64,000 bases of DNA from Lutjanus erythropterus (lineage: Eukaryota; Chordata; Actinopteri; Lutjaniformes; Lutjanidae). The notes beneath the pieces are model-generated. The model was given only the letters and a program-made list of their open reading frames with translations. It had not been told where the DNA came from and made no database searches. The stretch is from NCBI GenBank assembly GCA_020091685.1, contig CM034600.1, positions 12,220,219 through 12,284,218 on the forward strand, in the 5' to 3' direction. Shown here piece after piece: positions 45,496-57,254 of this stretch. The position numbers and the translations under genes were made by a program. Every line of letters starts with the position of its first letter. The stretch's first letter is position 1.

Positions 45496-46077
45496 TTCTC
45501 CTCTTGCTTATTTGGGATAAGTATAGATAACAACATATATAACATAGCTATAGTTGATTATATGATTACAAATTTACCATAACCTGCAAGGATTATTTCT
45601 GGAATATCTCAGTTTGACCACATTCCTTGACTTTCCTCATCTGTAAGTTTTAGGGAGAAGTCTCGGAGTATCAGGCAGTTTAGAAATAGATCGCTGTTGA
45701 AACACAGCAAATTATATTTTACTCCTTGACACACACACTCACATGTTTCCATTTTCAAGCTAAGGTTGATTTGAGCACACACTGTTCTGTTTGTTAATGT
45801 CTCTCGTCTGTGACAACCCCAGCTGTCCTGGTTTGATTTAAAAAGTATTTACCAACCAGTTAATCACACTGCTTTAACTGGAGATGCTGCAGATACATTT
45901 AGGTTAAATCACGTCCCTCCGCTGCATCCTGCCAGGCCAGCAGGCTGCTGCGAACAGTAAGCTGTCAGAGAGAAATATAGGAGGAAAAACAACTTGACAT
46001 GAATCTTGATGTAAAGTGCTTCCTGACACTGGTTTACACTGGAGGGCCTGTCCACTCCGTCCCCATTAAGTACTGTG

Positions 46078-46078
<1 letters not shown>
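45496..46078. other. No gene seen
   Basis: AT-rich sequence without supported features. Confidence 0.5.

Positions 46079-46126
<48 letters not shown>
46079..46126. repeat. Compound (TG)11(AG)13 microsatellite
   Basis: A TG run joins directly to a 26-bp AG run. The AG part is a homopurine mirror-repeat tract. Confidence 0.96.
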
Positions 46127-47760
46127 TGAGAGCGCTGACTCTGCTGGAAGAGCCTGACCTATATTTAAACTCATAAGGAGTGGTGCATTTTTACCAACTC
46201 AACTTGCCACAGTGAGTGTGTGTGGTGTGTGGTTTTGCTTGGGATATCAGTATATCATTCAAAATTATGACATTCAAATTGCCAGATTTCTCCCAACTCT
46301 TCCAGACTCTTCCCTTTTTGTTTCTCAGTCTAACATACTCGGAAAAGTCGGTAGCTGGGATCCCTGCTATGCCAATGCTGCAGTCTTTTTGAAGTGAATG
46401 AGGAGGCTGAACTTTTTGATGCAGTACTAATGTCGGTCTGAGCACGGCCTTTAGATACCTCCTTTCTTATTCTGCTTTCATAGATCTAGGCCTGTATTTA
46501 TCAAGAGTCTCAAAGCAGGAAATTACTCCTAACTGACCTAAAATTCTAATTTTTAGTCCTACTTTTAGGTTGCCTGGGGACTAGACAAACCTGCTGAGCT
46601 CATCTTTTCATTTGCTCTGACAGATGTGTCTGGCCATCCCTCCATTAAGAAAGAATTTTATCAGCCTTGGGTCCATTTGGGCCAATCACAAGTTTATTTC
46701 ATTATTCTATATGATGATTGATGGAGGAGTGCCATGTGTTGCATGTTTCACTGCTCTCATTGGTTATAGATCTATCCAATCTGCAGGCCGTTCCATCGCA
46801 ACACACAGGGCTCAGGAAACTCTGATCAAACTGTCAGACTTTGAGGGAGCAATATCTGGCCTGTAAAACAATGATTTCTGTCAGAAAAGGATGTAAAAGG
46901 AAAGTGGTGAAAATAGTTTAATTATAGTGTGCACTTAAACTGATACTGATTCTTTTTAGATGGACATTTTTAAGTGAATAAATCAAACTAAAAACCTAGA
47001 ATATCTTTTGCTGCTGACCCTGTCCACAGCAGAACATAACTGGGGGCCTGTTGACCCCGTCTTCTGTAGGTAATACACTGACAACCAAAACGTACCTCAT
47101 AGAAGCTAAACTTCAAGTAATCCAGACCATCTTTTCAATGGGATGCATTTTTCAGACATAGCCCAGTGTATCTCTGTGATAGAGTTGCAGAGATGACCTG
47201 ACAACTTTACACAATCTCAGAGTTCATATGGAGGATGGATGACAGGACCTCACATAAATCCACTGAGAGATCACAACACACAGCATGGGAGGGAAGCGGT
47301 TTTACTTTTACACCCTACAGTTCATTTACTTCCACAGAGGTCTCGCTTAAAGGGCTAATAATGCTAATTTTTTCTGCTCAGGAAATGAGCATCAGTGTGT
47401 TGTTATACCCTGCTCTTAAACCCCCACTGTACAGCAGCCCTGCAGGACTGAAGGAGGATGGCAAGGGTGATGATTGTGTGTGTGTGCGTGTGTGTGCGCT
47501 ATGCATTCACTGTATCTATCATCTACCTCATGACAAAGTAAAGTAAAAGTTACTCTCCTCCCACAATTTGTGGTTGGGGGCACAATGTGGTCCCTGCAGG
47601 CTTTAAATTTTTAAGCTATCAACAAAGTTTTGATAGAATGAGACAAGCCCAGGGCAGACAAAATTCTACAAAATAAAATAATCTTTTTAGCCATCACTTT
47701 AAAGTTAATTTTCACATCCTGTCCCAACTGGATACTTGCTGTTTTGCTTTGTCTTTGTGC
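46127..47760. other. No gene seen
   Basis: Frames at 46191-46445, 46624-46866 and 47235-47546 have no recognisable domain. A TG/CG-containing run lies at 47477-47498. Confidence 0.45.
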
Positions 47761-47790
47761 AAAACAAAACAAAACAAAACAAAACAAAAA
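47761..47790. repeat. (AAAAC)n pentanucleotide repeat
   Basis: Five perfect AAAAC units followed by AAAAAC. Possibly the A-rich tail of an old retroelement, but no body is recognisable upstream. Confidence 0.9.
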
Positions 47791-49640
47791 CACATCATTT
47801 TTTCCTCATAATTTATTTAAATGCAAGGTTGTAATCCCAATTAATAATTTAAAAAGACATTTTTAACAAGACATGCTCTCAGTAACTACAGAGTTCTGTA
47901 TATTTTTGGCTGGACTGATATGTTAACTGGTTAATGTGACATCAAGTTTTTGCTGGCTCCACAAAGAATAAACAATCTGTCTGTACCAAAAAAAAAACCC
48001 TGGTCAGTGTTAAAAATAAATGTAATTTTTCATACCTGTCTGGCACTGAGATAACACAAATAATTAAACTTCCACTTCCTGTAAGATGATGTCTTTGTTT
48101 AATGTCGCATTATTTCACAATATGTCAGAATAAAAATGTTGCATTGTAATCAATCAGCATTACTGTTTTATTCTGACAAGGAATAATGAAAGGAAATATC
48201 ACTCTGCGTCTTCAGACAGGCAAAAGCAACAGTGTTTTTGTGATCCAGCTGAAGAAACTTTAGATTCCACTCTTCAGTCTGCTCATCTCGCCCTGCAGGT
48301 ATGACGGGCTGTGGAGCTCAGCAGTCACAGCAGTGTCTGGTTCTCTGCTGGCCTCCTTGCTCACATCCTCACAATTCAGACCTGAAGCGATGACTGGAGG
48401 GGGAGCAGGGGGAGTTGTGGGTACTATATAAAGGTGTTTTTTTTAATCTGGTCATCTTTATATTTTTGACTAACACAGATGAATGCAAGCAGGTGCTGCT
48501 TAATTTGACATATTGTGAGTCTTTGTGGTCCACTGGTCTCTCTCATACACACACAGAGCCAGGCCATGCGTGCACTACGAGCAGGAAAAGTTTCTGTTTA
48601 AAAACGCGAAGAAAGAGAAAGGAACTGGTCGCTGTTTGTTTGGAATAGAAACGAAGCAGAGCAGAACAACTGGCTGAATAGAGAAGCAGAAAAGGGAGAG
48701 TGGAGAGGTGAAAGCGGCTGCAGGAGGGGAAAACAGGGTGTGATAAAGGAGAGGCAGGAGGTGTGTGTTTTAGGGGTGAGAGCAGGAACTCAGGGTCAGG
48801 GCCCCCACGTAGCTCCACAACAGAAGCAGGAGGAAGGCGGGGCGGTTTCAGACCACACAGACCACAATAGATCCTGACAAATCACATATTTGGAATAGCT
48901 TCCGATTTGAAGAATGGGTGAGTTGGTTGGCTTTTTGGCAGTCGTGGTATGTGATGTTTTCACTTCTGAGGCCGTCTGAGTGGGAAGATAATTCAAAGAC
49001 CATTTAGCCTACAGGAGAGAGGGACGTAAGGTCACAATGTCCTTCATCACCTCTGTCTGAAGAAGAACCTACAGTGATAAATTGACTTCTTCCTTTCCTA
49101 TCTTACAGTGGGAGAAATCACTGCACAGAAATATTGAAAGAACTTTAAAATTGCCTGGTCGGAAGGGATTTAACAATAGTGACTTGAAGAAAAGCATTCT
49201 GAGTGTTATCTGTGCAGCTTTGGTGAATTTTGAAGGAAAGTATCTGATTCTCCTGCAACTGTTGTCCACGAGGACAACAGCCCAAGGAGGTTAATCTAAA
49301 TTGCAGTCTTGACTTTTGCCAACCTGATGGCCTAATCAACATGACAATTTTCCCCCTACCATCTCTCACTATCATCCATTTCTGTGCAGTTTGGAGGAAC
49401 AAATCCAAAAATAAATCTTGAAAGCCATAAATCTCAGCACCAGACAAAATGTATTTGTCGTTGGGATTGATTGTCTGTTTCTAACGTGTAGAAATAGATA
49501 ACAGGTCTTTGAGTTTTAACAAGCAGCCACCTTAGTGTTTGGGAGCGTTTACTGACTATCATAAAGTTATTTAATGGATTTTGTAAAACAAGCTATGAAC
49601 AACAACATTGACATATCATTGCCTTTTAAACCCACACCAT
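47791..49640. other. No supported gene; weak exon-like stretch at 48299-48420
   Basis: An acceptor (CTCATCTCGCCCTGCAG) opens a 122-nt stretch that stays open in one frame (YDGLWSSAVTAVSGSLLASL and on) and ends before GTACTA. The donor is poor and no family is recognised, so it is not called. 48640-48790 is GA-rich, so its minus-strand frame is a Ser/Pro/Leu artefact. A possible TATATAAA word at 48424-48431 has no associated transcript evidence. Confidence 0.4.
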
Positions 49641-49860
49641 GTAAATTCTGCTGCTACAGAGGTCTCTCTCACTTTAAAACAATAACCAAACATTTAGTTT
49701 GATGATGTTGTGCAGAGGTGTGGGATCATGGGAGTTGTTGAACCACCATTTCTGATTAAAATCTGAAATGACTCAAGCAGAAATCATACTTGTGGACAGG
49801 GAAATTTTAAAGTCTTATTCACATTACGTTTAGTCATGCTGGCTTCCTTCCTCACTCTGA
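49641..49860 (+). repeat. Interspersed repeat, copy C
   Basis: Module 1 from GTAAATTCTGCTGCTACAG to TGGGATCATGGGAGTTGTT, and the beginning of module 2 (GTCTTATTCACATTACGTTT), in the same orientation and order as copy A. An extra 50-60 bp separates the modules relative to copy A. Confidence 0.7.
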
Positions 49861-50019
49861 TGTATCTGACATGTCCATGTGTTTGTAAATTACAAGTGAA
49901 TTATGGCTTTTTCTGCAACTGAAGATTGTTTGGGATTATGTAAGTACACGACTCAAAAGCCATTTTAATGCAGGAATGTTACATATTATAGCTTTAGGCT
50001 GATATGGCACCTTATTAGC
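49861..50019. other. Short non-coding stretch
   Basis: No supported features; may include diverged module 2 sequence of copy C. Confidence 0.4.
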
Positions 50020-50400
50020 AGACAGTTGCTTATTTTCAGATCCAGTCGATAAGGTGCACCAGCATTATTTTCTTTTATTTCTGTCCTCCTGTTGAATGAA
50101 TATCCAATATTCAGTTTCCTTTTTGCTCCATTTTTGGTCTCTACCAACTCCTGAGGAAATATCCGTCTCTTTAGTTGCTTAATGCTCCAGTGTGTTCACT
50201 AGCTAGTTGCTAACTGTCTCCTATTTGTTGCTGAGCAGGTAGTGTACACGAGTATAGGTTTTCAGAGCTTTTTTCACTAAAAATTGAGTGCTCTGCTGGC
50301 TTAATAATGTTATCACTGTTGCCAAGCTAGAACACTTACTAGGAGATATTGGGAGTCACATTCCACCGGTTTTGGAAGATGCTAACCACCCCCAAGCTAT
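50020..50400. repeat. Old percomorph interspersed repeat
   Basis: GGTCTCTACCAACTCCTGAG, TTGCTTAATGCTCCAGTGTG, GTTGCTGAGCAGGTAGTG and TTTTTTCACTAAAAATTG occur in the order I recall for a common percomorph repeat. No terminal repeats or target duplication were found, so the boundaries are approximate. The family name is not known to me. Confidence 0.5.
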
Positions 50401-51861
50401 CATGCTTCTTCCCACTGGACAGAGCTGAAACTGACGTCTAGCACCTTGTGAGAAAGCAAAGTTTACCCTCAAAAGTAAAAGAGATTGCTGGGGTTTAGGC
50501 TAGTTGTAATGCAATCACTGAATTTCACTTTTGAATCTTATACTTCCCACATTGCAGCAGAGCCTTTCCAGTGAGCCAACGATAACAGCACCCTGACTCT
50601 GTTTGACCTGATCTGAACTGAGCCTTAATCAGTATCATTGGTAACACCTGTGTTTACCAGACTACTTAATGTGAAGGTGGATGCTGTGGAAAAGGTCTAT
50701 TATGTATTACGTAATGCATCACTGTCCAACACTGGTTTTGGAGAAGTTAAAAGTTTTATATTTCTCAGAACACAGGTATATATACAATTACTAAAACCAA
50801 ACGTCATTATTTGATTTGAACATTGTAACTAAAATGTCACACTGACTACAAGAGAAAGTTAACTCTTCAATACACCTGTCAAATAAAACCTTGACTAGAT
50901 GGATAGAGAAAGGAACATCAGTCACTTCATTATGGATGTCAGTAGATTCTTGCCTTTCTGTTCAGTGACAACACCACATTTAGCTCTTAAACAGCAGAGC
51001 CCACAGACACAACAACGTGCGTGTGTTCATGGAGTCTGAATTTCTACACCTGCACGGGTCAGTTCTTCAAGACCGCAATGGGCAGTTAACACTGAATAAC
51101 GTGAATGTGTGTGTTGTAGATGCCTGCTCATGCATGTTTCTGGATTAGTGCACCAATAGTGTGTAAAGGCGGATAGCGTGAGTGAGAAAAGGATGTAAGA
51201 AAAGAGGTAGATAGAGCTCGTCTTTACTACGGCTTTATAACTGCAAGACATTTTAGAATCGGGGCAAAAAGAAAAAAAATATTAATTTAACATTTCAGTT
51301 AATGAGTAGAATACTTATTTTTTTTCTCCAGTTACAGAAGTGGTTGCACAGTGAGTGACATGTAGTTCAGTTTCAAAGCCACAGTGAAAACAGAGCCTTA
51401 AATAGATGGATTTATTGAAAGATTAAAAGCAGGGGTAGTCAAACATGTATTAGTCTCTCCTGTGTATTAATGTAATGTAATCATTAATTTATCTCTGCTC
51501 TACATGCAGTGCAAATACAGCAGTGGCCTTGAAGGAAGAGAGGCAGAGAGACGTACATCACTGAGAGTTCAGCAGGTTACAGTCTGAATGATAGATGGAA
51601 TTGAGCGCAGAAATGAAATGAAAATTAGTTTTTCAAGGACGCTAATCTGTACAGCTGGAGGAGAGACTGACGTGAGGGCTGAAGGAGTAAAAGTGAGGTT
51701 AGAGGTGTAATGAACAGGTGATAGAGGAGAAGAGAGGGAAAACAGAAAAAAGTAAATTGTGAAATGGGTTGATGGCGATACAGTGAGGAAGTCACCCTCA
51801 CGGCAGGAGAGAAAGGCACAGGGATTAAGGGGTGAAAAATGGATACAAAAAGGAGCATGTG

Positions 51862-51862
<1 letters not shown>
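50401..51862. other. No gene seen; GA-rich tail
   Basis: From about 51530 to 51850 the plus strand is GA-rich, which produces long but low-complexity minus-strand frames (51569-51904 and 51625-52029). Nothing coding is supported. Confidence 0.45.

Positions 51863-51909
<47 letters not shown>
51863..51909. repeat. (AC)23 dinucleotide microsatellite
   Basis: Uninterrupted 47-bp AC run. Confidence 0.97.
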
Positions 51910-51914
<5 letters not shown>

Positions 51915-53884
51915 AGAAGTCTAGACGGGATGATTTGTTCATGAGATGGCTTGTTTGTCTGAATATTGAATATCGGGTTTGCCAGAGGTCACTGTTCAGT
52001 TGTCTGTATTCATGCGTGGATGTATGCATGAATGAATTTGCCTGCCATGAAATATTAAGTCATCATATACATGAGTCTGTCTGCATGTGTGTGTGCACGC
52101 AGGTCTGTGTGCAAACTTTCATCAAAACATAACATGTAGCAACGTGTTAAAAGATTTTCTAATATTAAGACATGTATTTTTTGTCAGTCTTGCAAAACTC
52201 AGCTTTGTTTTCAGTTAAATAAAGCTGGTAGTGTATTACAATCACAGAGCCCCCTCATTGTTGTGTATATGCCAATATCGTGTAATAGAGCTCCCCTTAT
52301 AAGCACCTCCTTAAAATGATCTCGTTTTAGATTAAAAAAATCATTCTAATAAAACATTTGTATGACAGTGAATCTACCATGATTCTGTTATATTAAAATA
52401 TTTAAAAATGTAGGGATTTCATGCCAAAATTGACCCTAGTTGACCCTGTGTTGGTTGCCTGCCATCAAATGCAAGTGAGCAGAGCTTTTCATGCTTATGT
52501 CAGCTAAAGATTTACCTGAGAACCAGCAACCTGGCTCTGTTGGCAGTCAACTCCATGAGACTAAAAGACAGTTTGTGATTGACTGCTGGTAAAGAATCAC
52601 AAAAGCAGGGTGATTCTTCTTCTGTGACCAGTAACTACACATTTCTTTAAAATATCCTCCTGCTTGACAGCAGAAGGGTACCGAGTGGCTGCTGGCATAT
52701 TTTGGATTCAAGTGGTGCTGGTTGTGTCGTGTCATTTGAAGCCCGTTAAGGCAAAGTCTGTATGACACCCTTTGTAGATGCTGGTCATAGTGTTACAGCT
52801 ACAGTGTGCAGCCAGTAGCATGGCATATTTTGATGGGCTCGTCATGACTGGCCAAATCACAGATATAGAGGTGAGCTGGGCAGCCAGTTAGAGACGCCTC
52901 TCTACTCATAGTACTGGAATTAAAATGCATAGCCTTTATTACCTTTCCTCACTATGTGAAAACAAAATTAACTAACAAATGTGGATCTGAAGTGCACATT
53001 TTTGGCTTGAGGAATAATTCTCACAGACAGCTGAGATATTTTTAAGTTCACCAGCGCTGCCACCTTCATTTTTCCTCTGCAGTGAAGAAATGTGCAAACT
53101 CTGTCATCTTGTTATTGGATTGTTTCAATTTGCTAGTGAGCTGGTTTGATTTATTAACACACGCCATCAAAATAGGCTTAGAAAGTTGTATTTTTCCAAA
53201 ACACTCATGTGATGAGGCACATATACCTGCAGCATCTGACTGAGGTTTTAGTGACTTAGGACTCTGGACTGCCTCTTACTTCTCCCAGACTCAGGACCAA
53301 CTTTGACCACTGAAATATTTGTCAGTGTTGGACCAAAGTTGTATGAATCCTATAGTTTGGACTGACACGCCTCTTAGTTTCTCTGTCCCTAGTCTGTTAG
53401 AAACCACTTTTAGCCTTATGTTTTGTGAATATGGCCCCAGATACAGATGACTCACCGCTGTTAACAGTCATATGGTCACTGGTCATCACAGAAAGGAGTT
53501 TGGGGCGAAAGGAAAGTGTGAGAGGGATATGGAAGAAAGAAAAACTGTGGAAACAGGGAGAGGGCTGCTGAGTTTTTGCCGTTATTGTTAATGGATGGAG
53601 CAGGCAGACATCTGCTTCAGGGTCACAGTGCAGGTTAACTGTTAAAACACAATGATGCCACCACATGGAGAGGAATGAGATGGAGTGTGAAAATTAGAGA
53701 GCACGTGACTGTTACAAAACACATCAGTGCTGCCATATGGGGAGAGGAGAGGATGATTAAAAAACAGGAAGAAACATGAATGACAGCTTAGGCTTGTGAA
53801 GCCCAGCTGTCAAAAGAAGTACAGATTCAAATCTCTTAATAGATGGGAGACTGAATTCTGTAGATGTTTGTGTGACATATAGAT
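51910..53884. other. No gene seen over about 2 kb
   Basis: AT-rich sequence with short purine-rich tracts (53500-53560). No recognisable frame. Confidence 0.45.
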
Positions 53885-55015
53885 TTTTTTTATGGGAAAG
53901 GTTTCATTTTTTCAATTAGTCAACTAATCTAACCTCTAGATTAATGTTTTGTATTACTCGAATAATATAATAATTTACCCATATAAATATATTAAAACCT
54001 GTCATTATTTTAATATTTTAGTCAATCATAATCCTGAAAAATAGACATATAGCACATTAGAATAATGATAATAATGGCATATTTTAAAATTAGTCACATT
54101 CAAAAGGATTGCTTTGACACATTCATTTATATCACTGTCAACCCTTTCTCTGAACCAAATCAGTGTTTTCAATTAAGTATTTGACTTAAAAAAGTAAAAT
54201 GGTCTTGACATGAATTTGTTTTTGAGTAATATGCAGTTAAGAGAACCACTGGCAAATTATTTAAGTATTTTTGCATCAGTGTGGGGCAAGGAAAATCAGT
54301 GAAACAACCTACAGACTGTAACAACGATCTAAAGTAATTGAAGCCATTTTCTCACTGATGCATGGTTGTTGAAGTAAACAGAAAATATAAAACAACCAAA
54401 TAACAATGATAACGCATGGTGTAACATTAACAGCAGCAGTTCAGATTTACTTTTAACATTTGGGTGATGAAGACACAACTGTAAGTGACGGAACATGTTC
54501 AGTCTGTTGATAAGCCGCATATATTGTGCTTGGGTGCTGAGAAAAAAAGTTTAAGGTGCTGCTGCTGTCTTGCCGCTGCTTGACAAAGCATTCTAGTACT
54601 CTCACTTCCATCACACATGCAGAGCAGTTGCATGACGTAACCTGACACGGCAGATGTTTTTTTGCACGGAATCATCTGGAAAGTCATCCTTAGAAACTGC
54701 TGGAAAAGGGCAGGCACTTTAAAAAAAAAAACACTTGGCAGAAGATGGGAGCCATCTGTCTATTACATCGACATCTGGGCTAACTTCAACCCAGTCCAGA
54801 GAAACATCTTTTCCATTGAGAGAAGCCTTCAGTGTTGTTGAAGAAATACTCTCCAGTTGTGATATAACTGATGCTATCGCAGTGTCTCGGTAACCTCGTC
54901 AGTGGCCGCCACTATTTGCTCGAGATGAGTCACATCTAAAACAACGTCCGTAGCTGCTGGTAGCACCATGTTTGGTCCGGGCATAGATCAATAAAATAAA
55001 GCCTGGCAAGTTGGA
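53885..55015. repeat. Long decayed interspersed repeat, boundaries uncertain
   Basis: The stretch 54735-54980 (GGGAGCCATCTGTCTATTAC, CATCTGGGCTAACTTCAACC, CAGTCCAGAGAAACATCTTT, GCAGTGTCTCGGTAACCTCG, TCAGTGGCCGCCACTAT) is familiar as part of a common percomorph repeat. The segment near 53914-53940 (AATTAGTCAACTAATCTAAC) has the TTAGTCAACTA words seen in related DNA elements, so both may belong to one old element. No intact ends or transposase frame. Confidence 0.4.
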
Positions 55016-57007
55016 TTCTTGCATTCATTCAGCTGCCTCACTAGGTAAGTGATAACATTACGTCATTTCAAGTTTGTGGTGCTTACAAAGAAGATAACTC
55101 TTGCTTGTCTAAAATACTCCTACACTTAAGATTATCGTGGAAAGGTTTGTTAGTTGCAGCTTGTTCTCTGGGGGAATCCATGCTCTGACCAGGTGCAGCT
55201 GTTCATTACGACGCATTGAGGCACATTATGCAAATCCATATGTTTTCGTAATCAGTGATATAGATTATGTCAGTGAATTGCCTCCAAATTAGGGAATCAA
55301 ACCTGACACCTTATTCCACAGTATCCCCTGTCACCTGGAACCTGCCTGAAACAGAAAAAGGGGTAGGAAAGAAGAAAAACAAATGAAGAAGAGAGAAAAG
55401 GAGAGTGAGGTCATGTCTGTATTTTCATTCTCGCTGTTTTAACAAGTTAACCGTAAAAACAAATGATGCACCGAGTCAGCTGCTGAAGCACAAACAAAAG
55501 GGAGGATGGACACATGAAAAGGTGACTCAGAGGAGCAGAATAAAATAAAGAGAAGAGTTGAAAGGGGAGACAGGACAGTGAAGACGGGAAAACATGCAGA
55601 AATGAGGACATAAGGAAAGTGAAAGCTGATTCATATTCCAGTTAGAAGGGAAATGTTCATTCCAGTTTCACCTAACTACCATGGTAATTAGTTCAAGGTA
55701 CACTGTGCTCCAAAACTTATTTTTCAACAGAAAAATCAGATCCTTTCTGCACAGCTATGATCTGCACACAGGTTATTTACTATACTTTCTAATACAGTGC
55801 ATAAATGTCTGCTGTGCCTAAAAAACAAACGTTGCCACTGTAACGTAATTAAAGAAATATTTAGATGTAACCTCTAACACTGATCTGCTTGGATTGTGAG
55901 GCTAAACAGCAACAATCACAGAAGCCAGCAATAAATGGCACATGTGGATTCACAACACGATTGATCTGCCCACAAGCCACCAATTGTGGTAAGTAGCGCC
56001 TGGCGGCCTCACCGTGTTCGGTCTGGCTTTACTCTTAAGAAAGAAAGGGGGGAAAACAAGCGGAAAGAGTGACACAAACCAAAGGACAGAAGCAAAGAAA
56101 AAAAAAACACAGGAATGAGCTTAACAGGTTTAAAATCACGATCCAAGAAAAGCATGAAGATGGAATACACCACCGCTGTGTCCAAAAACATGACGTGCAG
56201 CCACAAGTATCCAGATATGAGTTTTTAACAACTTCATTTCATGAGATGATGTTTTTTAAATGAAAGCATGTCACTTGTGATTGGTGCATTAAGTCATTTG
56301 TTTATCAATGTCTCGTCATGGACTGTTTTGCTTTCAGTGGGATAGAGGGTTCTCATCACCTGTGATTGGCTAGAAGAGGAGGTGAGATGAGGTGAAATGT
56401 CTCATAAATGATGATCGGTGGTGCAGGTGGTGTATTGTTAATGAGGGGGTTGTTGGGAAATGGAGAGGAAGCTCTGTAGTAAATGGGCAGATTTTTTTTA
56501 GCTGTGTGTGAATGTTAGGGGTATACCATATATTATTCATAATAATATTAAATTGTAATTATTATTTTAAACATTTATATCATGATAATGGAAATATCCT
56601 GACGTATTGAGGAAGTTACATCATATTGTTGTGCACAAGAACAACAAGCATGGCTGAAAGCAAAAGTAACATTGCTTCACTGTGGAGGAGTTGGCTTCAG
56701 AAAGGGGACTGATTTCACTGGAAATGTGGAAGTGGTTTGGAAACGAAAGTTCAAATGTAACCAACCACCTGGAATTGTGGATATTTTAGGTCCATATTGG
56801 CCACTCAAATGAGTGTGATTGTGAAGTGCATGCACACAAAGTCCATGAGGACTAAGCATTCTCTAAAAATAGAAAGAGTCCTAAATGAGAACATTACAGA
56901 CCCTCACAGGCCTGAAAAAAACTTGTTTAAAGTTTGTTTTTAATGGTCTGAGTGGGTTTAACAGCTTTTTTTTAAATCTTAAGTAATAAATGAATCATGG
57001 TAAAAAG
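55016..57007. other. No gene seen over about 2 kb
   Basis: A GA-rich tract at 55350-55620 dominates. The opposed frames at 56009-56263 overlap an A-rich run and show no domain. TGATTGGCTAG at 56362 is a lone CCAAT-type word. Confidence 0.45.
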
Positions 57008-57254
57008 TAGTGGCGCTCCCAAATAGTTGACAAAAACATTAATCTGTCAGAAGATCCTTAGTCAAACAAGATTTAATCTATCAGTTAGTTGCACAAAAAC
57101 AACAACAACAAAGCTGTGCCATAAGCCCAGGCGACTGTTGCAACAAGGACCTTGTCTCTTGTAATACTGAAGACACTGGCACAATACTGGTAACAGTGCT
57201 GTTGCTGCCATTAGCTAGTAAGCTCAGTTAGTTGGTCCTATTAGACTGGGACAT
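57008..57254 (-). repeat. Interspersed repeat (GGGCTGCC-ended family), reverse partial copy
   Basis: In reverse complement it carries GTCCCAGTCTAATAGGACC, AAGGTCCTTGTTGCAACA, GGGCTTATGGC and GTGCAACTAACTGATA, matching the right half of 23666-24240 in the same order. It ends at GTAGTGGCGCTCCC on the plus strand, probably the family's true right terminus. The left half is missing. Confidence 0.6.
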
